Shown here in pieces: positions 8,741-19,253 of a stretch of DNA of 56,275 nucleotides. Source of the stretch: CBFDBF01 sp050287725 (GTDB taxonomy: Bacteria > Pseudomonadota > Gammaproteobacteria > Chromatiales > Chromatiaceae); NCBI GenBank assembly GCA_050287725.1, contig JBNKCL010000101.1, positions 1 to 56,275 on the forward strand, in the 5' to 3' direction. The position numbers and the translations under genes were made by a program. How positions within the stretch are numbered: position 1 is the first letter of the stretch; each line of letters begins with the position of its first letter. The notes under the pieces were generated by a model. That model saw only the letters and a list, made by a program, of their open reading frames with translations. It did not search any database and was not told where the DNA came from.

Positions 8741-8886
8741 CTTGAACCGATCTCAAAACTGATCTTTTCCTTTCATCCTGCGTTATCGCCTTCCTCAAAT
8801 GCTCATTTATTATGTATAAACTGCGCTTTTCGGAAGGCTCTGGCCTTGTCTGAAAGGAAAATCTCTAATTTTGAGATAGATTCAAG
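8741..8886. repeat. Long palindromic element, copy A
   Basis: Starts directly after a stop codon and ends 5 bases before the convergent gene's stop. Paired arms from outside in: CTTGAA/TTCAAG, ATCTCAAAA/TTTTGAGAT (8750-8758, 8869-8877), a CTTTTCCTTTCA-like block against TGAAAGGAAAA, and GCCTTCC/GGAAGGC (8788-8794, 8832-8838). The core at 8794-8831 contains AATGCTCATTTA and TAAACTGCGCTTTTCG, shared with copies B and C, and GCCTTG follows the inner right arm. The structure could fold as a long hairpin in either transcript and may serve as a bidirectional terminator. Confidence 0.85.
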
Positions 8887-8891
8887 ACTTG

Positions 8892-9737
8892 TTATTCAGC
8901 GCGATCTACTGGCCGGGGATAAATATAGCGATTCACCAGCGCCCGGTACTCCTCCGCCTCGCTTTGCCGCCCCCGCTTGCGCGCCCCTTGAGCCAGGATC
9001 TCCGCCTTCCGCCGCAGGGTCTTCTCGGCCGCCCTTCGATACTCGTTTGGTAATCCTTCCCATGCAAGGATTCCCTGCAACGCCCGCACCCGGAAACGGT
9101 CCATCCCCCAGTGGCGACGGGAGAGCTGGTCTGCGTGACCGCCATACTTGATGATCTGCGGCTCGCTGACGAAGGCCACCGGGTGACGGGCGCAGATGCG
9201 CAGCCACAGGTCGTAGTCCTCGCAGGCGGGTAGCGTTTCGTCGAAGGTTCCCACCTCATCGAAGATCGATCGGTGGATCAGAACCGAGGAGGGGGAGATG
9301 ACGCACAACGGCAGACATTGCAGGAAAATCTCGCCACCCGACTTGGTGTGTTTTTTCATCGGATTGACCCGCCGGCCGTTGCGGATCCAGATCTCATCCG
9401 TATGACAGATGCGGTGGCCGGGTGCTTGTTGCAGCGCCTCCCGTTGCGCCGCCAGTTTGCCGGGTAGCCATTCGTCGTCCGAATCCAGGAACGCCAGCCA
9501 CTCGCCGGTGGCCGCCGCGATCCCCCGGTTGCGGGCGCTGCTCACCCCGCGGTTGGGTTGGGAAAGGTAGCGGCAATCGGGAAAGCTCTCGCTCACCAGT
9601 TCCCGGGTATGGTCTTCGGAGCCGTCGTCCACCACGAACACTTCACGCGGCGCCGATGTCTGCGCCAGCACCGAGCGGAGGGCCCGTTCCAACAGGTGTG
9701 CCCGGTTATGGGTGGGAATGATGACGGAGATATCCAT
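8892..9737 (-). CDS. Family 2 glycosyltransferase
   Basis: A 281-residue GT-A fold enzyme that transfers a sugar from a nucleotide sugar. MDISVIIPTHNRAHLLERAL opens the Rossmann-like fold, VVDDGS (37-40) binds the nucleotide, and LDSDDEW (DSD at 85-87) is the metal-binding DXD motif. An ACEDYDLWLRI block matches the acceptor-side ED(Y/W) motif of the family. It is alone, with no polysaccharide cluster around it, so acceptor and product cannot be named. There is no membrane segment. Confidence 0.88.
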   Translation of the reverse strand: MDISVIIPTHNRAHLLERALRSVLAQTSAPREVFVVDDGSEDHTRELVSESFPDCRYLSQPNRGVSSARNRGIAAATGEWLAFLDSDDEWLPGKLAAQREALQQAPGHRICHTDEIWIRNGRRVNPMKKHTKSGGEIFLQCLPLCVISPSSVLIHRSIFDEVGTFDETLPACEDYDLWLRICARHPVAFVSEPQIIKYGGHADQLSRRHWGMDRFRVRALQGILAWEGLPNEYRRAAEKTLRRKAEILAQGARKRGRQSEAEEYRALVNRYIYPRPVDRAE

Positions 9738-9892
9738 GGATCGTGCGGCGGATGGCTTGAGTCTGTTATTTCATTCTATCCGAAGGTTTGATCGTCCCCC
9801 AGTTTTTCCCGCCTGCGCCGGGGACGGCCGGAGGCTCCCGCCGGCCGCAACAAGACAAAGGGTATCCAATCCATTAGGATTTCTCCAAACAA

Positions 9893-9906
9893 GCCGATAC
9901 ATCGGC
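9893..9906. promoter_or_regulatory. 14-bp perfect palindrome upstream of bacteriohemerythrin
   Basis: GCCGATACATCGGC is a perfect palindrome apart from the 2-base centre, 30 bases before the hemerythrin ATG and inside the divergent gap 9738-9936. Position and symmetry fit an operator for a dimeric regulator, but it could also be a leader hairpin. A GC-rich inverted repeat (GGCCGG/CCGGCC) lies further upstream near 9826-9847. No convincing -35/-10 pair was recognised. Confidence 0.4.
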
Positions 9907-9936
9907 ATGACATAACGAAAGAAAGAGGGAGATGAG

Positions 9937-10383
9937 ATGCCATACCTTGCATGGGATTCACACCTGGATACCGGTGTACCGGTGATCGATAGCCAACACC
10001 GCCGGATCGTGGACTACATCAACGAGCTGCAGGATGCGATTGCCGGCAACGACCGGCAGATCGTACAGGAGGTACTGGACGATCTGGTGGACTACACGGT
10101 GTCGCACTTCGCGTTCGAGGAGCATCTGCAGGAGCAGGCGCAATACCCCGCATTCGAGTTACACAAAAAGATGCATGACGAGTTTGCCAGCAGGATTCAC
10201 GGTTATCGCGTGCGATTCCACGCGGGTGAGGATATTGCAGGGCAGTTGTTGTCCGATCTGCGGGAGTGGCTGGTCCGGCATATCCAGAACGAAGATGCCG
10301 CCTTCGTGGGCGCGGCCCGCGAGAAGATGGCGGAACTGGATCAGGGCTGGATCGCCAAGACCATCGCCAACATCTTCGGATAG
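9937..10383 (+). CDS. Bacteriohemerythrin
   Basis: A 148-residue O2-binding di-iron four-helix bundle. All seven canonical iron ligands are present: His21, His57, Glu61, His76, His80, His115 and Asp120, the spacing of the Methylococcus protein. There is no signal peptide or membrane segment, so it is a free cytoplasmic carrier or sensor; family members deliver or buffer O2 in micro-oxic bacteria. An AGAGGGAGATGAG ribosome site precedes the ATG. It is convergent with the thioredoxin-TPR gene, 20 bases apart. Confidence 0.94.
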   Translation: MPYLAWDSHLDTGVPVIDSQHRRIVDYINELQDAIAGNDRQIVQEVLDDLVDYTVSHFAFEEHLQEQAQYPAFELHKKMHDEFASRIHGYRVRFHAGEDIAGQLLSDLREWLVRHIQNEDAAFVGAAREKMAELDQGWIAKTIANIFG

Positions 10384-10403
10384 CGGTCGGGGTTCGGTCG
10401 CGG

Positions 10404-11270
10404 TCAGTGTAAGGCGTTGAACATCCGGTTGCGATAGCGGTTGACCAACGGGTCGTTGCCGCCCAGGATCTCGAAAATCGCCAGCATCCCTTTGCGGGCC
10501 GCATCGTCAGCGTAATCCCGATTCTTCCGCAGTAGCGTCAGCAACTGCTCCAGGGCCGGTTCGTACCCCCCTTCCATCACATAGCGGGCCGCCAGCAGGT
10601 AGCGGGCCTCGTTGTCGTTCGGGTCGGTTGCAAGTCGTTGTTGTAGTTCTTCGAGGGCGGGCGCCGTCTGCGCGATTCGATCAAACAACAGCTGCGCCTT
10701 CAATCCCGCCACCTCGGGGTTTTCCAGCTCTTCCGGAGGTAGAGCCGCGAGAATCTGCTCCGCTTCCTCGGTATTGCCCAGGATGGCCTTGAGCCGGGCG
10801 TAGGCGATCAGGACGCGCGGGTTGTCGGGATCGCTGTTTTTCGCCTCTTCCATCAGGCGCACGGCCCCTCCCAGGTCTCCCTGCCGTGCCAGTTGGTTGG
10901 CCTGGGCCGCCAGCCGGTCCGACTCCCGGGGGATGTGGCGGTCGAGAAAGGCCCGCAGCTCCGTCTCCGGCAGGGCGCCCATGAATTCGTCCACCGGTTG
11001 TCCGTTCTTGAACAGCCGGACCGTCGGGATACTGCGGATGCCGAACTGGGCCGCCAGTTCCTGCTGCTCTTCGGTGTTGATCTTGGCCAGGACGAATTTG
11101 CCCCGATACTCCTCCGCCAGTTTGGTGAGGATCGGGGTCAGCGTTTTGCAGGGACCGCACCACGGCGCCCAGAAATCCACCAGCACCGGTAGCGAGCGGG
11201 AGCCCTCCAGTACCACGGCGCCGAAGTTCTCGGCGCTTACCTCGAAGATGTAGTCGGATTCGGTCATCAT
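10404..11270 (-). CDS. cnoX: Thioredoxin-TPR co-chaperone (CnoX/YbbN family)
   Basis: A 288-residue protein with an N-terminal thioredoxin domain (about 7-115) followed by TPR-like helices (about 120-285), the layout of E. coli CnoX (YbbN), a holdase that hands substrates to GroEL and DnaK. Unlike E. coli CnoX (SxxC), the active site here is a complete WCGPC (Cys38, Cys41), so it may also reduce disulfides, as in CnoX proteins of some other bacteria. ATG codons at 11270 and 11267 are adjacent. A longer frame to 11483 lacks domain similarity and is rejected. It is divergent from carA. Confidence 0.9.
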   Translation of the reverse strand: MMTESDYIFEVSAENFGAVVLEGSRSLPVLVDFWAPWCGPCKTLTPILTKLAEEYRGKFVLAKINTEEQQELAAQFGIRSIPTVRLFKNGQPVDEFMGALPETELRAFLDRHIPRESDRLAAQANQLARQGDLGGAVRLMEEAKNSDPDNPRVLIAYARLKAILGNTEEAEQILAALPPEELENPEVAGLKAQLLFDRIAQTAPALEELQQRLATDPNDNEARYLLAARYVMEGGYEPALEQLLTLLRKNRDYADDAARKGMLAIFEILGGNDPLVNRYRNRMFNALH

Positions 11271-11423
11271 GGGTTCACTTGCAAGAGTTGCAAGTATACG
11301 GATCCCGGCCTGTATCCACCAATCGTTGCCGCTGATGTTCGGCGGCGGCCGGGAGGCGGCGCGTTTCTTCGCGGCTTTGCCGGGATTTTTTTCGGTCAAT
11401 TGCACGATTTTTTTCACTGTTGA

Positions 11424-11453
11424 TGGACAGGCTCCCGCCGCTTCAAGTAGAAT
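11424..11453 (+). promoter_or_regulatory. Candidate sigma-70 promoter for carA
   Basis: TGGACA (11424-11429) and TAGAAT (11448-11453) each match the sigma-70 consensus at 5 of 6 positions, separated by 18 bases. It lies in the 299-base gap between cnoX and carA and would give a leader of roughly 110 bases before the carA start. No arginine-box or pyrimidine attenuator was recognised in the leader. Confidence 0.45.
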
Positions 11454-11569
11454 CCCGTAGGTCGCGGCATTGTGGTTCAGCAACGCCGCTCCCTATCTGA
11501 AGTTAACAATCCGTTCCAGGCGGGCCCTAGGGCTGCGTCTGATTCGGCACGCCTGTAGGGGACAGTTTC

Positions 11570-12712
11570 TTGAGAAAGCCTGCACTGCTGGTTCTGGAAG
11601 ATGGCACCATGTTCCGGGGGGATTCCATAGGGGCCGACGGAGAGACCGTCGGTGAGGTGGTGTTCAATACCGCCATGACCGGCTATCAGGAGATCCTCAC
11701 CGACCCCTCCTATTTCAAACAGATCGTCACCCTGACCTATCCGCATATCGGCAATACCGGCACCACCGACGAGGACGAGGAGGCCGACGGTGTCTACGCC
11801 GCCGGGCTGGTGATCCGCGATCTGCCGCTGCTGGCCAGCAACTGGCGCAATCAACAGCCGCTGGAGGAGTACCTGGTGGCGAACGGGGTGGTGGCGATCG
11901 CCGGGATCGATACCCGCATGTTGACCCGGATCCTGCGGGAGAAAGGGGCGCAGAACGGCTGTATCGTAGCGGGTGACGCCATCGACGAGGCGGCCGCGCT
12001 GGCGGCGGCCCGGGCCTTCCCCGGACTCAAGGGGATGGATCTGGCGAAAGAGGTGAGCGTGACCGCACCCTACCAGTGGACCCAGGGCACCTGGACCCTG
12101 GAGGAAGGGCTGCCGGAAGCACCGGTCGACCCGGAGGAGCAACTGCCGCTGCATGTGGTGGCCTTCGATTACGGCGTCAAGCGCAATATCCTGCGCATGC
12201 TGGTGGATCGCGGCTGCCGGGTCACGGTGGTGCCGGCGCAGACCCCGGCCGCCGAGGTGCTGGCGATGAACCCGGACGGAGTGTTTCTCGCCAACGGTCC
12301 CGGCGATCCGGAGCCGTGCGACTACGCCATCGAGGCGATCCGGACCATCGTCGAAGAAAGTGTTCCCGTGTTCGGTATCTGCCTGGGCCACCAGCTGCTC
12401 GGACTGGCCAGCGGCGCCCGCACCGTGAAGATGAAGTTCGGCCACCACGGCGCCAACCACCCGGTGCAGGACCTGGAAACGAACACCGTCATGATCAGCA
12501 GCCAGAACCACGGCTTCGCGGTGGACGAGGCGACCCTGCCGGCCAACCTGAAGGCCACTCACCGCTCGTTGTTCGACGGCTCCCTGCAGGGGATTCACCG
12601 CACCGACCGGCCGGCCTTCAGTTTTCAGGGCCATCCCGAGGCGAGTCCCGGACCGCACGACGTGGCGCCGGTGTTTGATCATTTCATCGATCTGATGAAT
12701 GCAAGAAGTTGA
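11570..12712 (+). CDS. carA: Carbamoyl-phosphate synthase small subunit
   Basis: Glutaminase subunit that supplies ammonia to CarB for carbamoyl phosphate, feeding arginine and pyrimidine synthesis. The 380 residues have an N-terminal CarA domain (MRKPALLVLEDGTMFRG) and a class I amidotransferase domain with the nucleophile Cys271 in FGICLGHQLLG and the catalytic HPEAS near the end. The start is TTG at 11570 with AGGGGA 7 bases upstream; no ATG fits the family N-terminus. It is followed after 25 bases by carB. Confidence 0.96.
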   Translation: MRKPALLVLEDGTMFRGDSIGADGETVGEVVFNTAMTGYQEILTDPSYFKQIVTLTYPHIGNTGTTDEDEEADGVYAAGLVIRDLPLLASNWRNQQPLEEYLVANGVVAIAGIDTRMLTRILREKGAQNGCIVAGDAIDEAAALAAARAFPGLKGMDLAKEVSVTAPYQWTQGTWTLEEGLPEAPVDPEEQLPLHVVAFDYGVKRNILRMLVDRGCRVTVVPAQTPAAEVLAMNPDGVFLANGPGDPEPCDYAIEAIRTIVEESVPVFGICLGHQLLGLASGARTVKMKFGHHGANHPVQDLETNTVMISSQNHGFAVDEATLPANLKATHRSLFDGSLQGIHRTDRPAFSFQGHPEASPGPHDVAPVFDHFIDLMNARS

Positions 12713-12737
12713 TCGTCCTGCAGTTTGAATTACGAAT

Positions 12738-15958
<3,221 letters not shown>

Positions 15959-15962
<4 letters not shown>

Positions 15963-16025
15963 ACGGGAGGCAGGGTGATAGGAGGATTTACTCTCCCCGT
16001 TTACCGTACTCGGTCTACCGTCTAC
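15959..16025. repeat. Inverted repeat between carB and greA
   Basis: GTAGACGG (15959-15966, overlapping the carB stop) pairs perfectly with CCGTCTAC (16018-16025). Between them lie further related words (CTCCCCGTTTACCGTACT, GGTCTACCG). The tandem taccgt/ctaccgt wording suggests a dispersed repeat, different from the long palindromic elements. It may form the 3' end of the carAB transcript, though no T-run follows. Confidence 0.5.
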
Positions 16026-16096
16026 ATTAACTATTTAGATGTCGGCCGATATCCTCACGATCACTATCTGATCCCGGAACAAGAGATAACCCGATT

Positions 16097-16573
16097 ATGA
16101 GCAAGGTACCACTGACCATACGCGGTGCGGAGAAACTGCGCCAGGAGCTGAGCGAACTGAAGAGCGTGGCCCGGCCGAAGGTGATCCAGGCGATCGCAGA
16201 GGCGCGCGCGCACGGCGATCTGAAGGAGAACGCCGAATATCACGCGGCTCGCGAGCAGCAGGGTTTCATCGAAGGACGAATCAAGGAGATCGAGGGTAAA
16301 CTTTCGCACGCTCAGATTATCGATGTTCGCTCTATCAATGCAGATGGCCGGGTGGTGTTCGGCGCCACCGTCGACGTCTATGAAGACGAGGAGGATGCGG
16401 AGCACACCTTCCAGATTGTCGGCGACGACGAGGCCGACTACAAGGAGGGACTGATCTCGGTGAGCTCTCCCATCGCGCGCGCCTTGATCGGCAAATCGGC
16501 GGGCGACGTGGCGGAGGTGCAGACTCCCAACGGACTTCGTCACATGGAGATCGTCGCGGTCCGCTACGAATAG
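16097..16573 (+). CDS. greA: Transcription elongation factor GreA
   Basis: Rescues backtracked RNA polymerase by stimulating transcript cleavage. The 158 residues match the standard length, with an N-terminal coiled coil whose tip carries the acidic DLKENAEYHAA motif (about residues 41-51) and a C-terminal FKBP-like domain. carB-greA is a conserved gammaproteobacterial neighbourhood; dnaJ and dapB, often upstream of carA, are absent here. Confidence 0.97.
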   Translation: MSKVPLTIRGAEKLRQELSELKSVARPKVIQAIAEARAHGDLKENAEYHAAREQQGFIEGRIKEIEGKLSHAQIIDVRSINADGRVVFGATVDVYEDEEDAEHTFQIVGDDEADYKEGLISVSSPIARALIGKSAGDVAEVQTPNGLRHMEIVAVRYE

Positions 16574-16594
16574 CAGAACATCAGTGCGCCGCTG

Positions 16595-17323
16595 TTGGCC
16601 GTGATCTTGTATCGGAAACTTTTCCCGCTTTTGATGTGTGTTGTTTCGGTCGGTGGTTGCACCACCGTCGGAATGCATGATTCGGCGTCGCTCCAGGGGA
16701 TCGACTTCGGTCCGCGCCAGCCGTTTCGCCTGTGTCTGCTCCGGGATGAAGGAGTGACCGCTGCGCAGACGGACCGGGTGATAGCGGCCATCGGTACCGA
16801 ACTGGATCGCTACGGCCTGGATGTTCATGTGGCCTGGACACGCGCGTGGCATCCCGCCTCATCGAGTTCACCGCAACTCATGAACGAACTGGTTTCTCAC
16901 CCCATTGAATCGCCCTGCGATCGCCTGCTGGCACTGGTGGCGCGGCGTTCGGGAGAACAGCTATGGGGGGCGCTGGCGGAGGGGTTCGGCTCCGTCGAGA
17001 CCAATACCTCCACCCACGGGTATGTGTTCGTTCCGGTCCCTGCGGACACGAATATCGGGCGCGATCCGGCGGCGGTGGCGGTGCACGAGACCTATCATCT
17101 GCTGGGGTGCAGGCATGATGCCACCCTTGCCCCTTGTTACCGCCGGATCGCCGAAATGAAAGCGGCTGCGCAAGCCAACAGGAGAGACGGCCGGGAGTTT
17201 TTCCCCGGTTATTCGCTGTCCGGCGAGGTGGTTCCCACCCGCGCGGCGGTCAACGCGCTGATGGCGGAGGCGCTGCAAGAGGATGCCGCTACCACCGACC
17301 CCGACGTGCGGAATCCCCACTGA
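16595..17323 (+). CDS. Putative lipoprotein with HExxH metalloprotease-like motif
   Basis: Up to 242 residues. The N-terminus is a lipoprotein signal (YRKLFPLLMCVVSVGGC), with the acylated cysteine near residue 22. The C-terminal half has VAVHETYHLLGCRHD, an HExxH zinc motif followed by a third possible ligand (HxxGxxH-like), as in secreted metalloproteases. I do not recognise the family, and activity is inferred from this motif only. The start is uncertain: TTG at 16595, GTG at 16601 and TTG at 16607 are all possible and no clear ribosome site is seen. It directly follows greA and is convergent with the yceI gene. Confidence 0.7.
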   Translation: MAVILYRKLFPLLMCVVSVGGCTTVGMHDSASLQGIDFGPRQPFRLCLLRDEGVTAAQTDRVIAAIGTELDRYGLDVHVAWTRAWHPASSSSPQLMNELVSHPIESPCDRLLALVARRSGEQLWGALAEGFGSVETNTSTHGYVFVPVPADTNIGRDPAAVAVHETYHLLGCRHDATLAPCYRRIAEMKAAAQANRRDGREFFPGYSLSGEVVPTRAAVNALMAEALQEDAATTDPDVRNPH

Positions 17324-17355
17324 CCGGCGGTTCACCCGCCGCCCTCATTCCGGTC

Positions 17356-17961
17356 TCAACGCCCCGAATCCAGGACCGCAAGGCTCTCTGTCCGGATCCC
17401 TTCCACCGACAGGAAGAGTTCCACCTGAGCGGAGGCGGGCCCCAGAGTCGGCGGAATGCCGAAGTCCTGCAACGTCAGCGTCACGCTGCCCGCGAATCCC
17501 CGGCGATATCCGCCCCATGGATCGGGGCCGTGGCCGATGGATTCCACCGCGATGGTGATCGGCCGCGTGACGCCGTGCAGAGTCAGGTTTCCCTGCAGGG
17601 TGGCCTTGCCGTCCGTCCCTTCCACATAGGAGGTGCTGACAAACCGGGCTGTCGGGAATTTCTCGACATCCAGGAATTCCTCACCACGCAGGTGTTTGTC
17701 GCGTAGTGCATTGTCGGTATCAATGCTGTCGGTCTCGACGGTGACATCCGTTCGGGAGGAGGCGGGATTGGTTTCATCGTACTTAAAGGTGCCTTTGAGG
17801 TGGTTGAAGCGGCCCCAAAGCCAGCTGTAGCCCAGGTGCTTGATCCGGAACACGATAAAGGCGTGATCGTTCTGCGTATCGATCACGTAGTCCGCTCCCC
17901 AAACCGGTGTCAGCGCCAGGGTCAGACTGAGTACTACGGCGGATGCAAGGATTCGTTTCAT
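17356..17961 (-). CDS. YceI family periplasmic protein
   Basis: A 201-residue exported lipocalin-like beta barrel; YceI proteins bind isoprenoid-type lipids. A signal peptide (MKRILASAVVLSLTLALTPV) is followed by YVIDTQNDHAFIVFRIKHLG, the family opening, and GNLTLHGVTRPITI. Two ATGs are possible: the first (17967) sits directly against the GAGGAG ribosome site, the second (17961) is 6 bases from it and is preferred. It follows the cytochrome b561 gene with a 2-base gap; YceI and b561 pairs are a common operon. Confidence 0.92.
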   Translation of the reverse strand: MKRILASAVVLSLTLALTPVWGADYVIDTQNDHAFIVFRIKHLGYSWLWGRFNHLKGTFKYDETNPASSRTDVTVETDSIDTDNALRDKHLRGEEFLDVEKFPTARFVSTSYVEGTDGKATLQGNLTLHGVTRPITIAVESIGHGPDPWGGYRRGFAGSVTLTLQDFGIPPTLGPASAQVELFLSVEGIRTESLAVLDSGR

Positions 17962-17963
17962 GA

Positions 17964-18539
17964 TCATCTCCTCGTGCTTTCTTTTGTTGTAGCCGACCGG
18001 CCCAACATGCGCAGCAGTGTCCGGTCGTGGTCGATAAAATGGTGCTTCAACGCACCCAGGGTGTGCAGCAGTACCAGAGCGATCAGCGTTATCGCCAGCA
18101 CAAGATGCACTTTGCCCGCGATATCCGCCTGTTGCTCGAGTCCGCTGATGAGAGCGGGGAGTGCGAACCAGCCGAACACTTCCACCGCACTGCCGTCAGC
18201 GGTCGCCATGAGATAGCCGCTGACCAGAACCGCCAGTAGCAGCAGGTAGAGCAGCGGATGGACCACCGCGGCGACGATTCGCTCGATACGGGTGTGGGTG
18301 GCGAGGGGCGACGGCGCCCGTCCCGAAAAGCGCCATGCCAGGCGGATGACAACCAGAAAGAGTAAAAGGACACCCAGGCTTTCGTGAAGGAACGGCGCGC
18401 GGTGGTACCAGGGATGGTAGTACTCCAGATCTGTCATCCAGAGTCCGAGCGGGAACATGAGCAACACCCCCGCCGCAGTCGACCAATGCAGGATTACCGC
18501 GACCCAGCCCCACTGTTCCCGATCGTTGCGCCAGCCCAT
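17964..18539 (-). CDS. Cytochrome b561 family protein
   Basis: A 191-residue diheme b-type inner-membrane protein with four hydrophobic helices, related to prokaryotic cytochrome b561 (superoxide or quinone oxidoreductase roles in relatives). Conserved histidines in AVILHWSTAAG, HESLGVLLL, VVHPLLYLLL and KVHLVLAITL are the likely heme ligands. An upstream ATG at 18578 lacks a ribosome site, whereas AAGGA lies 8 bases before the ATG at 18539, so the latter is chosen. It is the first gene of a two-gene unit with yceI and probably passes electrons at the periplasmic face. Confidence 0.9.
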   Translation of the reverse strand: MGWRNDREQWGWVAVILHWSTAAGVLLMFPLGLWMTDLEYYHPWYHRAPFLHESLGVLLLFLVVIRLAWRFSGRAPSPLATHTRIERIVAAVVHPLLYLLLLAVLVSGYLMATADGSAVEVFGWFALPALISGLEQQADIAGKVHLVLAITLIALVLLHTLGALKHHFIDHDRTLLRMLGRSATTKESTRR

Positions 18540-18698
18540 AGGGGATGTCCTTGTTCTCCCGGTTCCGAAAGCAGACATTGCCGTGGCGAAGGCAATACGT
18601 TTCTATCTACCTAAAACCTAGTATTTTGCTCTGATAAATACAAGGGGCGTTTTGGGGGAATCCCGAGCGGTGCCCCTTTTCGGGGGGGGACGGAGAGG

Positions 18699-18992
18699 TT
18701 ACTGCAGGACGATACGGGGTTTTTTGGGATTGCGGCGGTAATAGATCGCGATGTGCCCGATCTGTTGGACCAGGTCCGCGCCGGTCCGGACGCCGATGGT
18801 CTGTTGCATCTGCCGGCGTTCATCGCGGTCCGCTCCGCTCAGCCGCACCTTGATCAGTTCATGGGCGTCCAGGGCGGACTCCAATTCATTGAAGACCCCT
18901 TCGGTGAGCCCGTGTTGTCCCACCATGACGACCGGCTTGAGATGGTGGGCGAGGGCCTTCAGCTGACGTTTTTGTTTCTGGGTGAGCGGCAT
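18699..18992 (-). CDS. yhbY: Ribosome assembly RNA-binding protein YhbY
   Basis: A single CRM domain of 97 residues, exactly the E. coli length, which associates with pre-50S ribosomes. MPLTQKQKRQLKALAHHLKP, the GQHGLT motif (GxxG-like) and the HELIKVRL strand are diagnostic. A longer frame starting at 19022 adds ten residues without family similarity and is rejected. In most gammaproteobacteria yhbY and rlmE are divergent neighbours; here a large signalling gene separates them. Confidence 0.95.
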   Translation of the reverse strand: MPLTQKQKRQLKALAHHLKPVVMVGQHGLTEGVFNELESALDAHELIKVRLSGADRDERRQMQQTIGVRTGADLVQQIGHIAIYYRRNPKKPRIVLQ

Positions 18993-19099
18993 AGGAATTC
19001 CAGGGTGCGTAAGGTCGCGCATTCTAGCGCATCATCGCCGTTCAGGTAATAGGGGTATCGCTGCCCGGCAGGGGTCTTTTGGCGGAAAATGCCGGTTGC

Positions 19100-19113
19100 G
19101 GCCGGATCCGGCC
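19100..19113. promoter_or_regulatory. 14-bp perfect palindrome in the yhbY/signalling-gene divergent gap
   Basis: GGCCGGATCCGGCC is fully symmetrical. It lies in the 261-base divergent region 18993-19253 and is followed within 10 bases by a T-rich stretch (GTTTGGGTTTTTAT). It may be an operator or a short hairpin; a chance palindrome in GC-rich DNA is possible. Confidence 0.3.
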
Positions 19114-19253
19114 TGCGTTTGGGTTTTTATGAATACTTGGAAACTGTCGATAAATGAGCGAACCTTACAACACGATCCTGTGCGATCGGGATTGTCCGTA
19201 GTACTCTCGGGAATGGGACGAGCAGACTGATAACCGGCAAGAAAGCAGGGGAT

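Noticed and set aside
18651..18698. Possible terminator after yhbY
   Set aside because: CCCC/GGGG around CGAAAA can pair, but no T-run follows on the minus strand.
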